The notes: generated by a model from the letters alone, not told the origin. 15,796 bases of DNA from Alphaproteobacteria bacterium (GCA_018830415.1 JAHJSJ010000331.1:1-15796); one strand, 5' to 3'; shown: positions 1 to 7,280, numbered from the stretch's first letter. A program made the numbers and translations.

Positions 1-677
1 CCGGTCAGCAGCCGGTCTTCGCCCAGCAGGCGGTTGATCAGCGTGGATTTGCCCGCATTGGGGCGTCCCACGATGGCGAGTTTCAACGGGCCGAGCGGGC
101 GATCGTCCTCGTCCATCGCGGCGGCATAGGCGTCTTCGATCTCCTTCGCCTCTTCGTAGAGATCAGCCATGTTGCCGATGATCGGAAACAGCCCGCCGAA
201 CAGATCGGCAATGCCTTCGCCGTGCTCGGCTGATAGCGGCACCGGATCGCCAAGGCCAAGCGCATAGGATTCAAGCACGCCATGTTCGCCCGCCGATCCT
301 TCGGCCTTGTTGGCGACCACCACCACCGGCACTTCCTGTTCGCGCAGATAGCGGCCGATTTCTTCGTCGAGCGGGGTCAGGCCCGCGCGTGCATCGACCA
401 CGAACAGTGCCGCGTCCGCGCCTTCAAGGCTGGCTTCTGTCTGAATCCGCATCCGGCCGGGCAGCGTATGCGCGTCCTCGTCCTCCCACCCGGCGGTATC
501 AACTACGGTGAAATGCAAGCCTGCGATATCAGCATCGCCCATGCGCCGGTCACGTGTAACGCCCGGCTGATCATCGACCAGCGCGAGTTTCTTGCCCACC
601 AGCCGGTTGAACAGCGTGGACTTGCCGACATTGGGGCGGCCGATAATGACGACCGTGGGTTTTTGGGGCGAGGACAT
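1..677 (-). CDS. der: Ribosome biogenesis GTPase Der (EngA), 5' part, runs off the window
   Basis: Der is a tandem two-GTPase-domain protein that assists 50S subunit assembly in the cytoplasm. About 225 N-terminal residues are visible. The first G domain has the P-loop GRPNVGKS at 13-20, the switch-I Thr at about 41, DTAG at 60-63, NKAE at 123-126 and a SAEHGEG G5-like stretch near 149. An acidic linker (about 176-192) leads to the second domain, whose P-loop GRPNAGKS sits at 204-211 just before the window edge. NKAE replaces the commoner NKxD in the first domain, which I believe also occurs in alphaproteobacterial Der proteins. The start ATG (677-675) gives the family N-terminus, MSSPQKPTVVIIGRPNVGKS; only a weak GGCGG-like ribosome site precedes it. 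The upstream DUF3297 frame ends 66 bp before, on the same strand, so the two may be co-transcribed. The C-terminal half is outside the window. Confidence 0.96.
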   Translation of the reverse strand, partial: MSSPQKPTVVIIGRPNVGKSTLFNRLVGKKLALVDDQPGVTRDRRMGDADIAGLHFTVVDTAGWEDEDAHTLPGRMRIQTEASLEGADAALFVVDARAGLTPLDEEIGRYLREQEVPVVVVANKAEGSAGEHGVLESYALGLGDPVPLSAEHGEGIADLFGGLFPIIGNMADLYEEAKEIEDAYAAAMDEDDRPLGPLKLAIVGRPNAGKSTLINRLLGEDRLLT

Positions 678-743
678 GATCGCCGCCAAGTGGGCGCAAA
701 TGCGCTGGTTTGCAAGCGGTGCGGGCGCAGCCCTGCCTATGCC

Positions 744-1064
744 TTAACCCTTGCGGACGACCGGTGGGTTTTCGCCCAAATCTTCGTACCACGCTTCGAC
801 CGGGCCAGTCAGCTTGATCGTCAGCGGCTGGCCCTTGCGATCAAGGCTTTTGCCCGCCTGCACCCGCACCCAGCCTTCGGACACCGAATATTCCTCGATA
901 TCGGTGCGCACGCGGTCTTTGAACCGGATGCCGACGCCGCGTTACAGCTTTTCGGAATCGAAGAATGGGCTTCGCGGATTCACCGAAAGGTGATCGGGCG
1001 GCACATCCGCGCCAGTGGCGGCGGGGGTAGTTTCGGGTGCGGGTTTGGGGGTTTCATCGTTCAT
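744..1064 (-). pseudogene. DUF3297-family small protein gene interrupted by an in-frame TAA
   Basis: Read from ATG at 1064, the frame encodes 40 residues ending in DHLSVNPRSPFFDSEKL, then hits TAA (944-942). It continues in the same frame for 65 more residues (RGVGIRFKDR, then EEYSVSEGWVRVQAGKSLDR and KLTGPVEAWYEDL) to TAA at 746-744. From memory of DUF3297 (function unknown, common in proteobacteria), both halves match one continuous small protein, with a sense codon expected between L and RGVGIRF. One substitution, for example GAA or CAA to TAA, explains the break; no frameshift is needed. An AAGG ribosome site lies about 9 bases before the ATG. The gene is therefore either a fresh nonsense pseudogene, a strain-specific allele or a base-call error. 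No good restart codon is visible just after the stop. The family assignment rests on recognising conserved blocks, not on a search. Confidence 0.75.
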
Positions 1065-1111
1065 GCGCCCGCCCTTAATCGGCAATCAGCAAGCCTTCAA
1101 GCGTGTTGCGC

Positions 1112-1140
1112 TTGCCCTTTTGCGCGGAGCGGGATAGAGG
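1112..1140 (+). promoter_or_regulatory. Possible sigma-70-like promoter for tRNA-Leu
   Basis: TTGCCC (1112-1117) and TAGAGG (1135-1140) are separated by 17 bases, upstream of the tRNA. The -10 match is poor, and the start it implies would leave a leader of about 50 bases. This is weak evidence. Confidence 0.3.
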
Positions 1141-1152
1141 CGCTCGCTAATA

Positions 1153-1185
1153 CGCGCGGGGTGCCTTAGCCGGTTTCCCCGCGCG
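1153..1185 (+). other. Perfect 9-bp GC hairpin just upstream of tRNA-Leu
   Basis: CGCGCGGGG (1153-1161) pairs fully with CCCCGCGCG (1177-1185) across a 15-base loop, ending 15 bases before the tRNA. No T-tract follows on either strand, so it is not a standard terminator. It could be part of the pre-tRNA leader processed by RNase P. Confidence 0.5.
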
Positions 1186-1200
1186 GCTTCGTTCGGGCAT

Positions 1201-1285
1201 GCGGGCGTGGCGAAATTGGTAGACGCGCCAGATTTAGGTTCTGGTATCGCAAGATGTGGGGGTTCGAGTCCCTTCGCCCGCACCA
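1201..1285 (+). tRNA. tRNA-Leu, anticodon UAG, CCA encoded
   Basis: The acceptor stem GCGGGCG (1201-1207) pairs perfectly with CGCCCGC (1275-1281). A discriminator A and an encoded CCA (1283-1285) follow. The anticodon stem CCAGA/TCTGG encloses the loop TTTAGGT, with anticodon TAG at 1235-1237, which reads CUN leucine codons. A long class-II variable arm lies between the anticodon stem and the T-arm, whose loop is TTCGAGT (1263-1269). The T stem contains two G-U pairs. The gene is intact, and nothing suggests it has served as an integration site. It lies 80 bp upstream of tig with no terminator between them. Confidence 0.97.
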
Positions 1286-1365
1286 AATTCGCCTCGAACC
1301 GCATTCGTCACGGATGGGGCCGCACCCACGAAAATTTTTGGCAAGAAGGCTTCAGACCAGTCACC

Positions 1366-2910
1366 ATGCAGACCAAGCAGACCGTCAACGAAGGGCTCAA
1401 GCGCGCCTATCTCATCACGATCCCCGCCGCCGATCTCACCGCGAAGATCGACGCCGAGATCAAGAAGGTGGCCCCGCAAGTGCGGATGCCCGGCTTCCGC
1501 CCGGGCAAGGTGCCCGCCAATCTCGTCAAGAAAATGCACGGCGAAGCCCTGCATGGGCAGGTGGTGAACGACACGATCCGCGAATCGGTCGATCAACTGC
1601 TGCGCGATGAAGCGCTGCGTCCCGCCATGCAGCCCGAAATCGGGCTCAATGAAGCTTATGCGGAAGGCAAAGACGCGCTGATCAGCGTCAGCCTCGAAGT
1701 GTTGCCGACCATTGATGCGCCGAGCACCGATGGCCTCAAGCTGGAAAAGCTGGTGGTTCCGGTCACCGACGCGCAGATTGATGAAGCGCTGGCGGGTATC
1801 GCGGGCCAGAACAAAAGCTACAAGGACGCGGCCAAGACCAAGAAAGCGGCGGACGGCGACCAACTGATCATCGATTTCGTCGGCAAGCTGGACGGCGTAG
1901 AATTTGACGGTGGCAAGGCGGAAGACGCGGCGCTGGTGCTGGGTTCGGGCACCTTCATCCCCGGCTTTGAAGATCAGCTGGTGGGTGTGAAGACGGGCGC
2001 GGAAAAGACCATCACCGTCACCTTCCCGGCCGAATATCAGGCCGATCATCTGGCGGGCAAGGAAGCGACCTTCGACATCACCGTCAAAGCGGTGAAGGTT
2101 GAAACCGAAACCCAGATTGACGAAGATTTCGCCAAGAACCTCGGGCTGGATAGCCTTGAGAAGCTGAAGGAAATCATGAAGGCGCAGCTGGAACAACAGA
2201 CCGCTGGCCTGACCCGCACCCAGATGAAGCGCGCCCTGCTCGATCAGCTGGCTGCTGGCCACAGTTTTGAAGTGCCGGGCACGATGGTTGAGGCTGAATT
2301 TGCGCAGATCTGGTCGCAGTTGCAGCAAGAAGCAGCCAATGATGAGGACGCCGCTGCGGCGCTCAAGCAGATCGAGGACGAGAAGGACGAATACAAGGCG
2401 ATTGCAGAACGCCGCGTGCGTCTGGGCCTGCTGCTGTCCGAAATCGGCCAAGCGAACGGCGTTGAAGTGACTAGCCAAGAAATGGGAATGCTGGTTCAGC
2501 AGGCGGCTGCGCAATACCGCGCCGAGGATCGTGAACGGTTCATCCAATACATCCAGTCCGAACCGATGGCCGCCGCCCAGCTGCGCGCGCCCTTGTACGA
2601 AGACAAGGTGGTCGATTTCCTGTTCGACAAGGCTGAGGTTACGGAACGCGAAGTGACCGTTGAGGAGCTTCAGGCCGCGATCGAAGCTGAGGAAACCGCG
2701 CCCGCGCCTGCGCCGAAAAAAGCTCCAGCCAAAAAGAAGGCTCCGGCGAAAAAAGCTGAAGCCAAGGCAGACGCTCCCGCTGAGGAAAAGCCTGCCGCCA
2801 AGAAGGCCCCTGCCAAAAAGGCAGCCGCAAAGCCTGCGGATGCTGAACCCGAAGCCAAGAAGCCTGCGCCGAAGAAGGCTCCGGCCAAGAAGCCTGCGGC
2901 TAAAAAGTAA
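1366..2910 (+). CDS. tig: Trigger factor, ribosome-bound chaperone/prolyl isomerase, with a long Lys/Ala/Pro tail
   Basis: Trigger factor meets nascent chains at the ribosome exit tunnel. The chosen ATG at 1366 gives 514 residues beginning MQTKQTVNEGLKRAYLITIP, the normal family N-terminus; a longer frame reading back through the tRNA is rejected. Ribosome-docking signature GFRPGK is at 43-48. The FKBP-type isomerase domain spans about 160-245 (GDQLIIDFVGKLDG, then GTFIPGFEDQLVG). The helical C-terminal chaperone domain spans about 250-440. Residues from about 444 to 514 form a low-complexity tail of repeated KAPAKK/KKAP units with acidic interruptions, like histone H1 or AlgP tails; E. coli trigger factor (about 430 residues) has no such tail. 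A GAAGG at 1345-1349 is rather far from the ATG for a ribosome site. The gene ends 20 bp from the convergent amidase and lies just upstream of clpP and clpX, as in many bacteria. Confidence 0.97.
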   Translation: MQTKQTVNEGLKRAYLITIPAADLTAKIDAEIKKVAPQVRMPGFRPGKVPANLVKKMHGEALHGQVVNDTIRESVDQLLRDEALRPAMQPEIGLNEAYAEGKDALISVSLEVLPTIDAPSTDGLKLEKLVVPVTDAQIDEALAGIAGQNKSYKDAAKTKKAADGDQLIIDFVGKLDGVEFDGGKAEDAALVLGSGTFIPGFEDQLVGVKTGAEKTITVTFPAEYQADHLAGKEATFDITVKAVKVETETQIDEDFAKNLGLDSLEKLKEIMKAQLEQQTAGLTRTQMKRALLDQLAAGHSFEVPGTMVEAEFAQIWSQLQQEAANDEDAAAALKQIEDEKDEYKAIAERRVRLGLLLSEIGQANGVEVTSQEMGMLVQQAAAQYRAEDRERFIQYIQSEPMAAAQLRAPLYEDKVVDFLFDKAEVTEREVTVEELQAAIEAEETAPAPAPKKAPAKKKAPAKKAEAKADAPAEEKPAAKKAPAKKAAAKPADAEPEAKKPAPKKAPAKKPAAKK

Positions 2911-2916
2911 TTAGCG

Positions 2917-2939
2917 CCCGCGCGGGGGGATCATTCCCC
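2917..2939. terminator. Weak stem-loops between convergent tig and amidase genes
   Basis: The palindrome CCCGCGCGGG (2917-2926) is followed by a 5-bp stem GGGGA/TCCCC with loop TCAT (2926-2939). It lies in the 20-bp convergent gap and overlaps the amidase stop. Neither strand has a T-tract, so its function as a terminator is uncertain. Confidence 0.25.
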
Positions 2940-4442
2940 TGCCGGTTCCCACCGTTTGAACGAAGGCGCGGGCAGTTTCGCTGTCCGCGCTTTTTCGTAG
3001 GCTGCGCCTGCTTTCAGCACCGCGTGATCCTCCCACTTGGCACCAAGGATGCTGAGGCCCACCGGTAGGCCCTCAATCGCGCCCATCGGCACGGTGAGGT
3101 GCGGATAGCCTGCAATCGCCGAAGGGCTGCCGAACCCGATCGAGCCATTGAAATTGTCACCATTGACCAGATCGCTCACCCAGGCAGGGCCGCGTGTGGG
3201 GACGACAAGGAATTGCACGTCATTATCTGCCATCAGCTTATCGAGTGTTTCCGGCCCGGCGATCCTGAGTGCATTGGCGCGCGCGGTTTCGTAGGCTGCG
3301 CGGTCGGTGGTGGCTTCGGCCAGTTCGAACAATTCCTGCCCGAACCAGCGCATTTCCGTATCGGCGTGCGCGGTATTGAAAGCGATCAGATTGGCGAGGC
3401 TGCGCGGGGTTGCGCCTTCCTTGAGCGCGGGGATTGAGGCGAGATATTTGCCCATCTCCTCGCGCAGTTCGAACATCATTACGGTGAAGCTGCCCTCAAA
3501 CATCTGGCGGTTCGGTTCAAAGCTGATGTCCACCAGCACCGCGCCCGCACGCTCCAGATCGGTGAGTGCGGTGTTGAACACCGCGGCCAGATCAGCGCGG
3601 TTGCCAACAGAATCACGCATCACCCCGATCCGCACGCCTTGCAGCGAAAACGTATCAAGGCCCGCTGTGTAATCCGCCACCCGCCTCGCCTCTAGCGTTG
3701 CCGGATCGGCGGGGTCTTCGCCGGCGATGGCGTTCAGCAGCAGCGCCGCATCATGGACGGTGCGGGTCATCGGCCCGGCGGTGTCCTGCGTGCTGGAAAT
3801 CGGCACAATGTGGGTGCGGCTGACGATCCCGACGCTCGGTTTGAAGCCGACGACGCCGTTGATGGATGCGGGGCAGGTGATCGATCCGTTGGTTTCGGTG
3901 CCAATCGCCCCCCACGCAAACCCCGCCGCAACCGCCGCCCCGCTGCCAGCCGACGAACCGCAGGTGTTGCGATCAATCGCGAAAGGGTTGCGGGTGAGCC
4001 CGCCAATTGCGCTCCACCCGCTGGTGGAGCTGTTCGAGCGGATATTGGCCCATTCGGAAAGGTTGGCCTTGCCTAGCACCACGCCGCCTGCGCGGCGCAG
4101 ATTGGCGATCAGCGGCGCATCACGACCGGTCATGTTGTGTTTGAGCGCCAGTGACCCTGCGGTGGTGGCGAATTCGCGCGTTTCGATATTGTCCTTGATC
4201 AACACGGTGCGCCCGGCCAGCAGCGTCCCTGCCTCGGCGGCGGCTTTGGCGAGATCGGGCGCTTCTGGGTTGTAGACGATCACCGTATTCAGCATCGGCC
4301 CGGCATCGTCGAACGCTGCGATCCGGGCGATCTCAGCCTCGGCTTGCGCGGCGGCATCCTGACCCGGATCGGCCAAGGCAGAGGTTGCGGCGGTGGCGAG
4401 CAACAGGGCGAGGCCCGAACGGGCAATGGCGTGGTTGGTCAT
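2931..4442 (-). CDS. Exported amidase-signature-family hydrolase
   Basis: The family hydrolyses amide bonds with a Lys-cisSer-Ser triad. From ATG 4442 the protein is 503 residues. It begins with a signal peptide (MTNHAIARSG, a hydrophobic stretch, then ALA|DP with predicted cleavage after residue 24), which places the enzyme in the periplasm or outside the cell. Triad candidates are Lys83 (VLIKDNIET), Ser163 (in CGSSAGSGAAVAAG) and Ser187 (in GTETNGSITCPAS), with the spacing expected for the family. The GTETNGSITCPAS form resembles the enantiomer-selective/plant-like amidase branch rather than GatA: the protein is exported and gatB/gatC are absent nearby, so a role in tRNA amidation is unlikely. 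An upstream in-frame ATG (4574) would add 44 residues and bury the signal peptide, so it is rejected. No clear ribosome site is seen. The substrate cannot be predicted. Confidence 0.9.
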   Translation of the reverse strand: MTNHAIARSGLALLLATAATSALADPGQDAAAQAEAEIARIAAFDDAGPMLNTVIVYNPEAPDLAKAAAEAGTLLAGRTVLIKDNIETREFATTAGSLALKHNMTGRDAPLIANLRRAGGVVLGKANLSEWANIRSNSSTSGWSAIGGLTRNPFAIDRNTCGSSAGSGAAVAAGFAWGAIGTETNGSITCPASINGVVGFKPSVGIVSRTHIVPISSTQDTAGPMTRTVHDAALLLNAIAGEDPADPATLEARRVADYTAGLDTFSLQGVRIGVMRDSVGNRADLAAVFNTALTDLERAGAVLVDISFEPNRQMFEGSFTVMMFELREEMGKYLASIPALKEGATPRSLANLIAFNTAHADTEMRWFGQELFELAEATTDRAAYETARANALRIAGPETLDKLMADNDVQFLVVPTRGPAWVSDLVNGDNFNGSIGFGSPSAIAGYPHLTVPMGAIEGLPVGLSILGAKWEDHAVLKAGAAYEKARTAKLPAPSFKRWEPAGE

Positions 4443-4532
4443 AGGGTGAGAGTTTGCCACGTCTGCGCGCCGCGACAAGAGGTAAAACGCTCTGCTAACC
4501 TCGGCAAATTCACAGGCGGCGTGGTAAACGCA

Positions 4533-4561
4533 CTTGAAATTGCCCCCCCGCCTCCGACATA
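4533..4561 (+). promoter_or_regulatory. Heat-shock (RpoH)-like promoter of clpP
   Basis: The -35-like CTTGAAAT (4533-4540) matches the sigma-32 -35 core CTTGAAA exactly. It is followed after 14 bases from the core by CCGACATA (4554-4561), a partial match to the CCCCATNT -10. A start near 4568 would leave a leader of about 30 bases before the clpP ATG. clpP is a classic RpoH target, and rpoH itself lies in this window. Confidence 0.5.
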
Positions 4562-4596
4562 GCCGTATCGGCACTTACGAAGGACACGCACCTCTC

Positions 4597-5301
4597 ATGA
4601 TCGATCTGTTCGGCAATTCCGGCGAAACCTATGGCTCCCAGGGCCAGTTCACGCGCGATCCCTACACTGGTGCGCTGGTGCCGGTGGTGGTCGAACAGAC
4701 CAGCCGGGGCGAACGCAGCTTCGACATTTTCAGCCGCCTGCTGCGCGAACGTATCGTGTTTGTTACCGGGCAGATCGAAGACGGCATGGCCTCGCTTGTC
4801 ACCGCACAGCTGTTGTTCCTCGAAAGCGAAAACCCGTCAAAGCCGATCAGCATGTATATCAACTCGCCCGGCGGCGTGGTGACGGCTGGTCTGCAGATTT
4901 ACGACACCATGCAATACATCAAGTCGCGCGTGTCGACCGTTTGCATGGGGCAGGCCGCCAGCATGGGCAGCTTCCTGCTTGCTGCGGGTGAGCCGGGGAT
5001 GCGGATTGCGCTGCCCAATGCGCGGATCATGATCCACCAGCCTTCGGGCGGGGCGCGCGGGATGGCATCGGATATCGAGATTCAGGCACGCGAAATCCTG
5101 CGCATCCGTTCGCGCATGAACGATCTTTACGTGAAGTTCACCGGCCGCAGCTTAGAAGAAATCGAAAAGGCGATGGACCGTGACACCTTCCTTGAAGCCG
5201 AGGAAGCCAAGGCGTTCGGCTTGGTTGACAAGGTGTTCGAAACCCGGCCCGAAACCGAGGAAAACGGCGGCGAAGAAGGTTCGGGCGGCGCGCCAGAGTA
5301 A
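4597..5301 (+). CDS. clpP: ATP-dependent Clp protease proteolytic subunit ClpP
   Basis: ClpP is the serine peptidase chamber that degrades proteins fed by ClpX or ClpA. The ATG at 4597 gives 234 residues starting MIDLFGNSGETYGSQ; an upstream in-frame ATG at 4534 lies in the promoter region and is rejected. The triad is Ser122 (in GQAASMGS), His147 (in MIHQPSGG) and Asp196 (in MDRDTF), with the same spacings as the E. coli enzyme. The N-terminal ~30 residues, including VPVVVEQTSRGERSFDIFSR, are the usual propeptide/axial-loop region. The C-terminal ~15 residues form an acidic Glu/Gly-rich tail. AAGGA (4580-4584) is a plausible but distant ribosome site. clpX follows 197 bp downstream on the same strand, apparently with its own leader. 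Confidence 0.97.
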   Translation: MIDLFGNSGETYGSQGQFTRDPYTGALVPVVVEQTSRGERSFDIFSRLLRERIVFVTGQIEDGMASLVTAQLLFLESENPSKPISMYINSPGGVVTAGLQIYDTMQYIKSRVSTVCMGQAASMGSFLLAAGEPGMRIALPNARIMIHQPSGGARGMASDIEIQAREILRIRSRMNDLYVKFTGRSLEEIEKAMDRDTFLEAEEAKAFGLVDKVFETRPETEENGGEEGSGGAPE

Positions 5302-5315
5302 GGGCGCATAGCTCA

Positions 5316-5357
5316 CCTGCACCGGGGTGGGACAAGCGCGGCAGGGGCGCATTTTTT
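5316..5357 (+). terminator. Possible intrinsic terminator after clpP
   Basis: CCTGC (5316-5320) can pair with GCAGG (5341-5345), with a small ACC/GGT stem nested inside. Six T residues follow at 5352-5357. The stem is short and the T-tract sits six bases beyond it, so this is a weak or partial terminator at best. The rest of the 197-bp gap carries the clpX leader. Confidence 0.35.
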
Positions 5358-5413
5358 CCGCCGCTTCGTGCCAGCCTGCGCTATGGGGACAACACGAATT
5401 CTTGCGTCATGTG

Positions 5414-5441
5414 TTGATTCATTTGGTGTGAGAGATACATT
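5414..5441 (+). promoter_or_regulatory. Possible clpX promoter
   Basis: TTGATT (5414-5419) and TACATT (5436-5441) are 16 bases apart, in the only AT-richer part of the clpP-clpX gap. No good heat-shock -10 accompanies the nearby CTTG (5401-5404). The call is tentative. Confidence 0.3.
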
Positions 5442-5498
5442 TGACGAATCTGCCGCGCGCGCGACGGCGCGCCGTGCGGCGGATTTGAGGATACAGGA

Positions 5499-6764
5499 AT
5501 GACCAAATTGAGCGGATCTGACAGCAAGAGCACCCTCTATTGCAGCTTCTGCGGGAAGTCGCAGCACGAGGTGCGCAAGCTGATCGCTGGCCCCACCGTG
5601 TTCATCTGCGATGAATGCGTAGAGCTGTGCAACGACATCATCCGCGAAGAAACCAAGGCGGGGATTGCTGGCAAGAAAGACGGCGAAATCCCCACGCCAA
5701 TGGATATTTTCACCACGCTCAATGATTATGTCATCGGGCAGGACCGGGCCAAGCGCGTGCTCGCGGTTGCGGTTCACAACCATTACAAGCGGCTGAAACA
5801 TTCGGGCAAGGCGGGCGATGTCGAACTCGCCAAGTCGAACATCCTGCTGGTCGGGCCGACCGGTTCGGGCAAGACGCTGCTGGCGCAGACGCTGGCGCGC
5901 ACGTTTGATGTGCCCTTCACCATGGCCGACGCCACCACGCTGACCGAAGCGGGTTACGTGGGCGAAGACGTTGAGAATATCATCCTCAAGCTGCTGCAAG
6001 CATCCGATTACAACGTCGAAAAAGCGCAGCATGGGATTGTCTATATTGACGAGATCGACAAGATCACTCGCAAGGCGGAAAACCCCTCGATCACCCGCGA
6101 TGTTTCGGGCGAAGGCGTGCAGCAAGCGCTGCTCAAGCTGATGGAAGGCACCACCGCTTCGGTGCCGCCGCAGGGCGGTCGCAAGCATCCGCAGCAGGAA
6201 TTCCTGCAAGTCGACACCACCAACATCCTGTTCATCTGCGGCGGCGCCTTTGCCGGGCTGGACAAGATCATCGCTGACCGCCTGCAAAAACGTTCGATCG
6301 GCTTTGGCGCGCACGTCGCTGATCCGGACAAGCGCCGCGTGGGCGAACTGCTCGAAAAGAGCGAGCCGGAAGATCTGCTCAAGTTTGGCCTGATCCCTGA
6401 ATTCGTCGGCCGCCTGCCGGTGATCGCCACGCTGCACGATCTTGATGTCGATGCGCTGGTGACGATCCTGAACGAGCCGAAGAATGCGCTGGTCAAGCAG
6501 TACCGCAAGCTGTTCGAGCTGGAAGACGTGGAATTGACCTTTACCGACGATGCGCTGCGGGCGATTGCCGAACGCGCGATCCTGCGCAAAACCGGCGCGC
6601 GCGGCCTGCGTTCGATTGTCGAAGGCCTGCTGCTCGATACGATGTTCGACCTGCCCGACATGGACGGCGTGACCGAAATCGTGATCGACAAGGACGTGGT
6701 CGAAGGCAAGAAAGACCCGATCCGGGTGATCGGCGGGGAAGAGAAGAAGGAAGAAGCGGCGTAG
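5499..6764 (+). CDS. clpX: ATP-dependent Clp protease ATP-binding subunit ClpX
   Basis: ClpX is the hexameric AAA+ unfoldase that recognises tagged or regulatory substrates and threads them into ClpP. In alphaproteobacteria ClpXP also destroys CtrA. The 421-residue length is normal. The N-terminal zinc-binding domain uses Cys15, Cys18, Cys37 and Cys40. Walker A GPTGSGKT is at 119-126, the pore loop GYVG at 152-155, Walker B VYIDEID at 181-187, the RKH loop at 228-230, the ClpP-docking IGF loop at 267-269, and sensor-II GARGLR at 366-371. The start is supported by GAGG (5487-5490), eight bases before the ATG. A small exported-protein gene begins 3 bp after the stop, suggesting read-through transcription. 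All key residues are present. Confidence 0.98.
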   Translation: MTKLSGSDSKSTLYCSFCGKSQHEVRKLIAGPTVFICDECVELCNDIIREETKAGIAGKKDGEIPTPMDIFTTLNDYVIGQDRAKRVLAVAVHNHYKRLKHSGKAGDVELAKSNILLVGPTGSGKTLLAQTLARTFDVPFTMADATTLTEAGYVGEDVENIILKLLQASDYNVEKAQHGIVYIDEIDKITRKAENPSITRDVSGEGVQQALLKLMEGTTASVPPQGGRKHPQQEFLQVDTTNILFICGGAFAGLDKIIADRLQKRSIGFGAHVADPDKRRVGELLEKSEPEDLLKFGLIPEFVGRLPVIATLHDLDVDALVTILNEPKNALVKQYRKLFELEDVELTFTDDALRAIAERAILRKTGARGLRSIVEGLLLDTMFDLPDMDGVTEIVIDKDVVEGKKDPIRVIGGEEKKEEAA

Positions 6765-6767
6765 CCA

Positions 6768-7169
6768 GTGCGCGCCGCGCTTCTTTCGCTGCTTGCCGCG
6801 CTCGCTGCGACCATCGTTCCAATAGCGGCCTCATCCGAGCAGGCAGAGGCCGAACCGGAAAAGCCGCGGCTCAATTGTCAGGCTGGCCCAGTGGAGCGCT
6901 ATTTCGACGGCGTGCAATGGAATGTTTTCGCCTGCGACGATGGGGCCAGCATTGTCGTGGTCACTGGCCCGAAGTCGCCGAGCGACCTCAGTTTTTATTT
7001 CATCATTTATCCCAAGGACGGAACCTACAAGCTCCATGGCGAGGGCAATGGCGACAAGGACTTGACCCGCCCTGCCTATGAGGCGCTGTCTGCAATGTCC
7101 GACGATGATTTTCGCGCACTCCATGCCGAGGCGACTGCGGCGGTGCGGACGGATTCGTCATTTTCCTGA
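6768..7169 (+). CDS. Small exported protein of unknown function, directly after clpX
   Basis: I do not recognise this 133-residue protein. It starts with GTG, 3 bp after the clpX stop. It has a clear signal peptide: Arg2, a hydrophobic run to about residue 20, then an AASS/EQ cleavage region. The mature protein would be about 110 residues and periplasmic. An acidic spacer (EQAEAEPEKP) is followed by a compact domain with two cysteines, Cys37 and Cys56, that could form a disulfide. The domain also has a VERYFDGVQWNVFACDDG block, a beta-rich IVVVTGPKSPSDLSFYFIIYP stretch and an acidic helical end. An AAGGAAG inside the clpX end is a loose ribosome site, so translational coupling to clpX is plausible. 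There is no lipobox and no other membrane segment. The coding frame is convincing from its composition, but the function is unassigned. Confidence 0.75.
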   Translation: MRAALLSLLAALAATIVPIAASSEQAEAEPEKPRLNCQAGPVERYFDGVQWNVFACDDGASIVVVTGPKSPSDLSFYFIIYPKDGTYKLHGEGNGDKDLTRPAYEALSAMSDDDFRALHAEATAAVRTDSSFS

Positions 7170-7182
7170 TCCCCAAAGCAAA

Positions 7183-7217
7183 ACCCCGTCCAGCCTTGGA
7201 GGAGGGCTGAACGGGGT
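7183..7217 (-). terminator. Intrinsic terminator of the fasciclin gene
   Basis: The arms 7183-7195 and 7205-7217 form a 13-bp stem. One position is C/A on the plus strand but a G-U pair in minus-strand RNA, so the hairpin is complete only in the minus direction. There it is followed by TTTGCTTT. Loop of nine bases. It sits about 60 bases after the fasciclin stop and may also block read-through from the clpX side. Confidence 0.8.
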
Positions 7218-7280
7218 CGGTTGCAGCGCCGTCCCGGTGGGGAGGGGATGGGGGATTTGGGGCAGCGCTATTTCGTCCGA

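Noticed and set aside
282..1169. Plus-strand open frame opposite der and DUF3297
   Set aside because: The minus strand shows clear GTPase motifs and DUF3297 blocks. The plus frame has no recognisable domain.
1201..1285. tRNA-Leu as an integration site for a mobile element
   Set aside because: The tRNA is complete, no 3'-end duplicate or integrase is visible, and both sides are core genes.
1234..2547. Long minus-strand open frame opposite tig and the tRNA
   Set aside because: Its sequence is the mirror of trigger factor codons and it crosses the tRNA gene; no motif is recognisable.
2695..2907. DNA repeat array or CRISPR-like structure at the tig 3' end
   Set aside because: The repetition is imperfect and follows codons of the KAPAKK protein tail; there are no spacers.
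2931..4442. GatA subunit of the tRNA amidotransferase
   Set aside because: The protein has a signal peptide and a GTETNGSITCPAS-type motif, and gatB/gatC are absent nearby.
5313..6437. Long minus-strand open frame opposite clpX
   Set aside because: It is a shadow of the clpX coding frame, with no domain or ribosome site.
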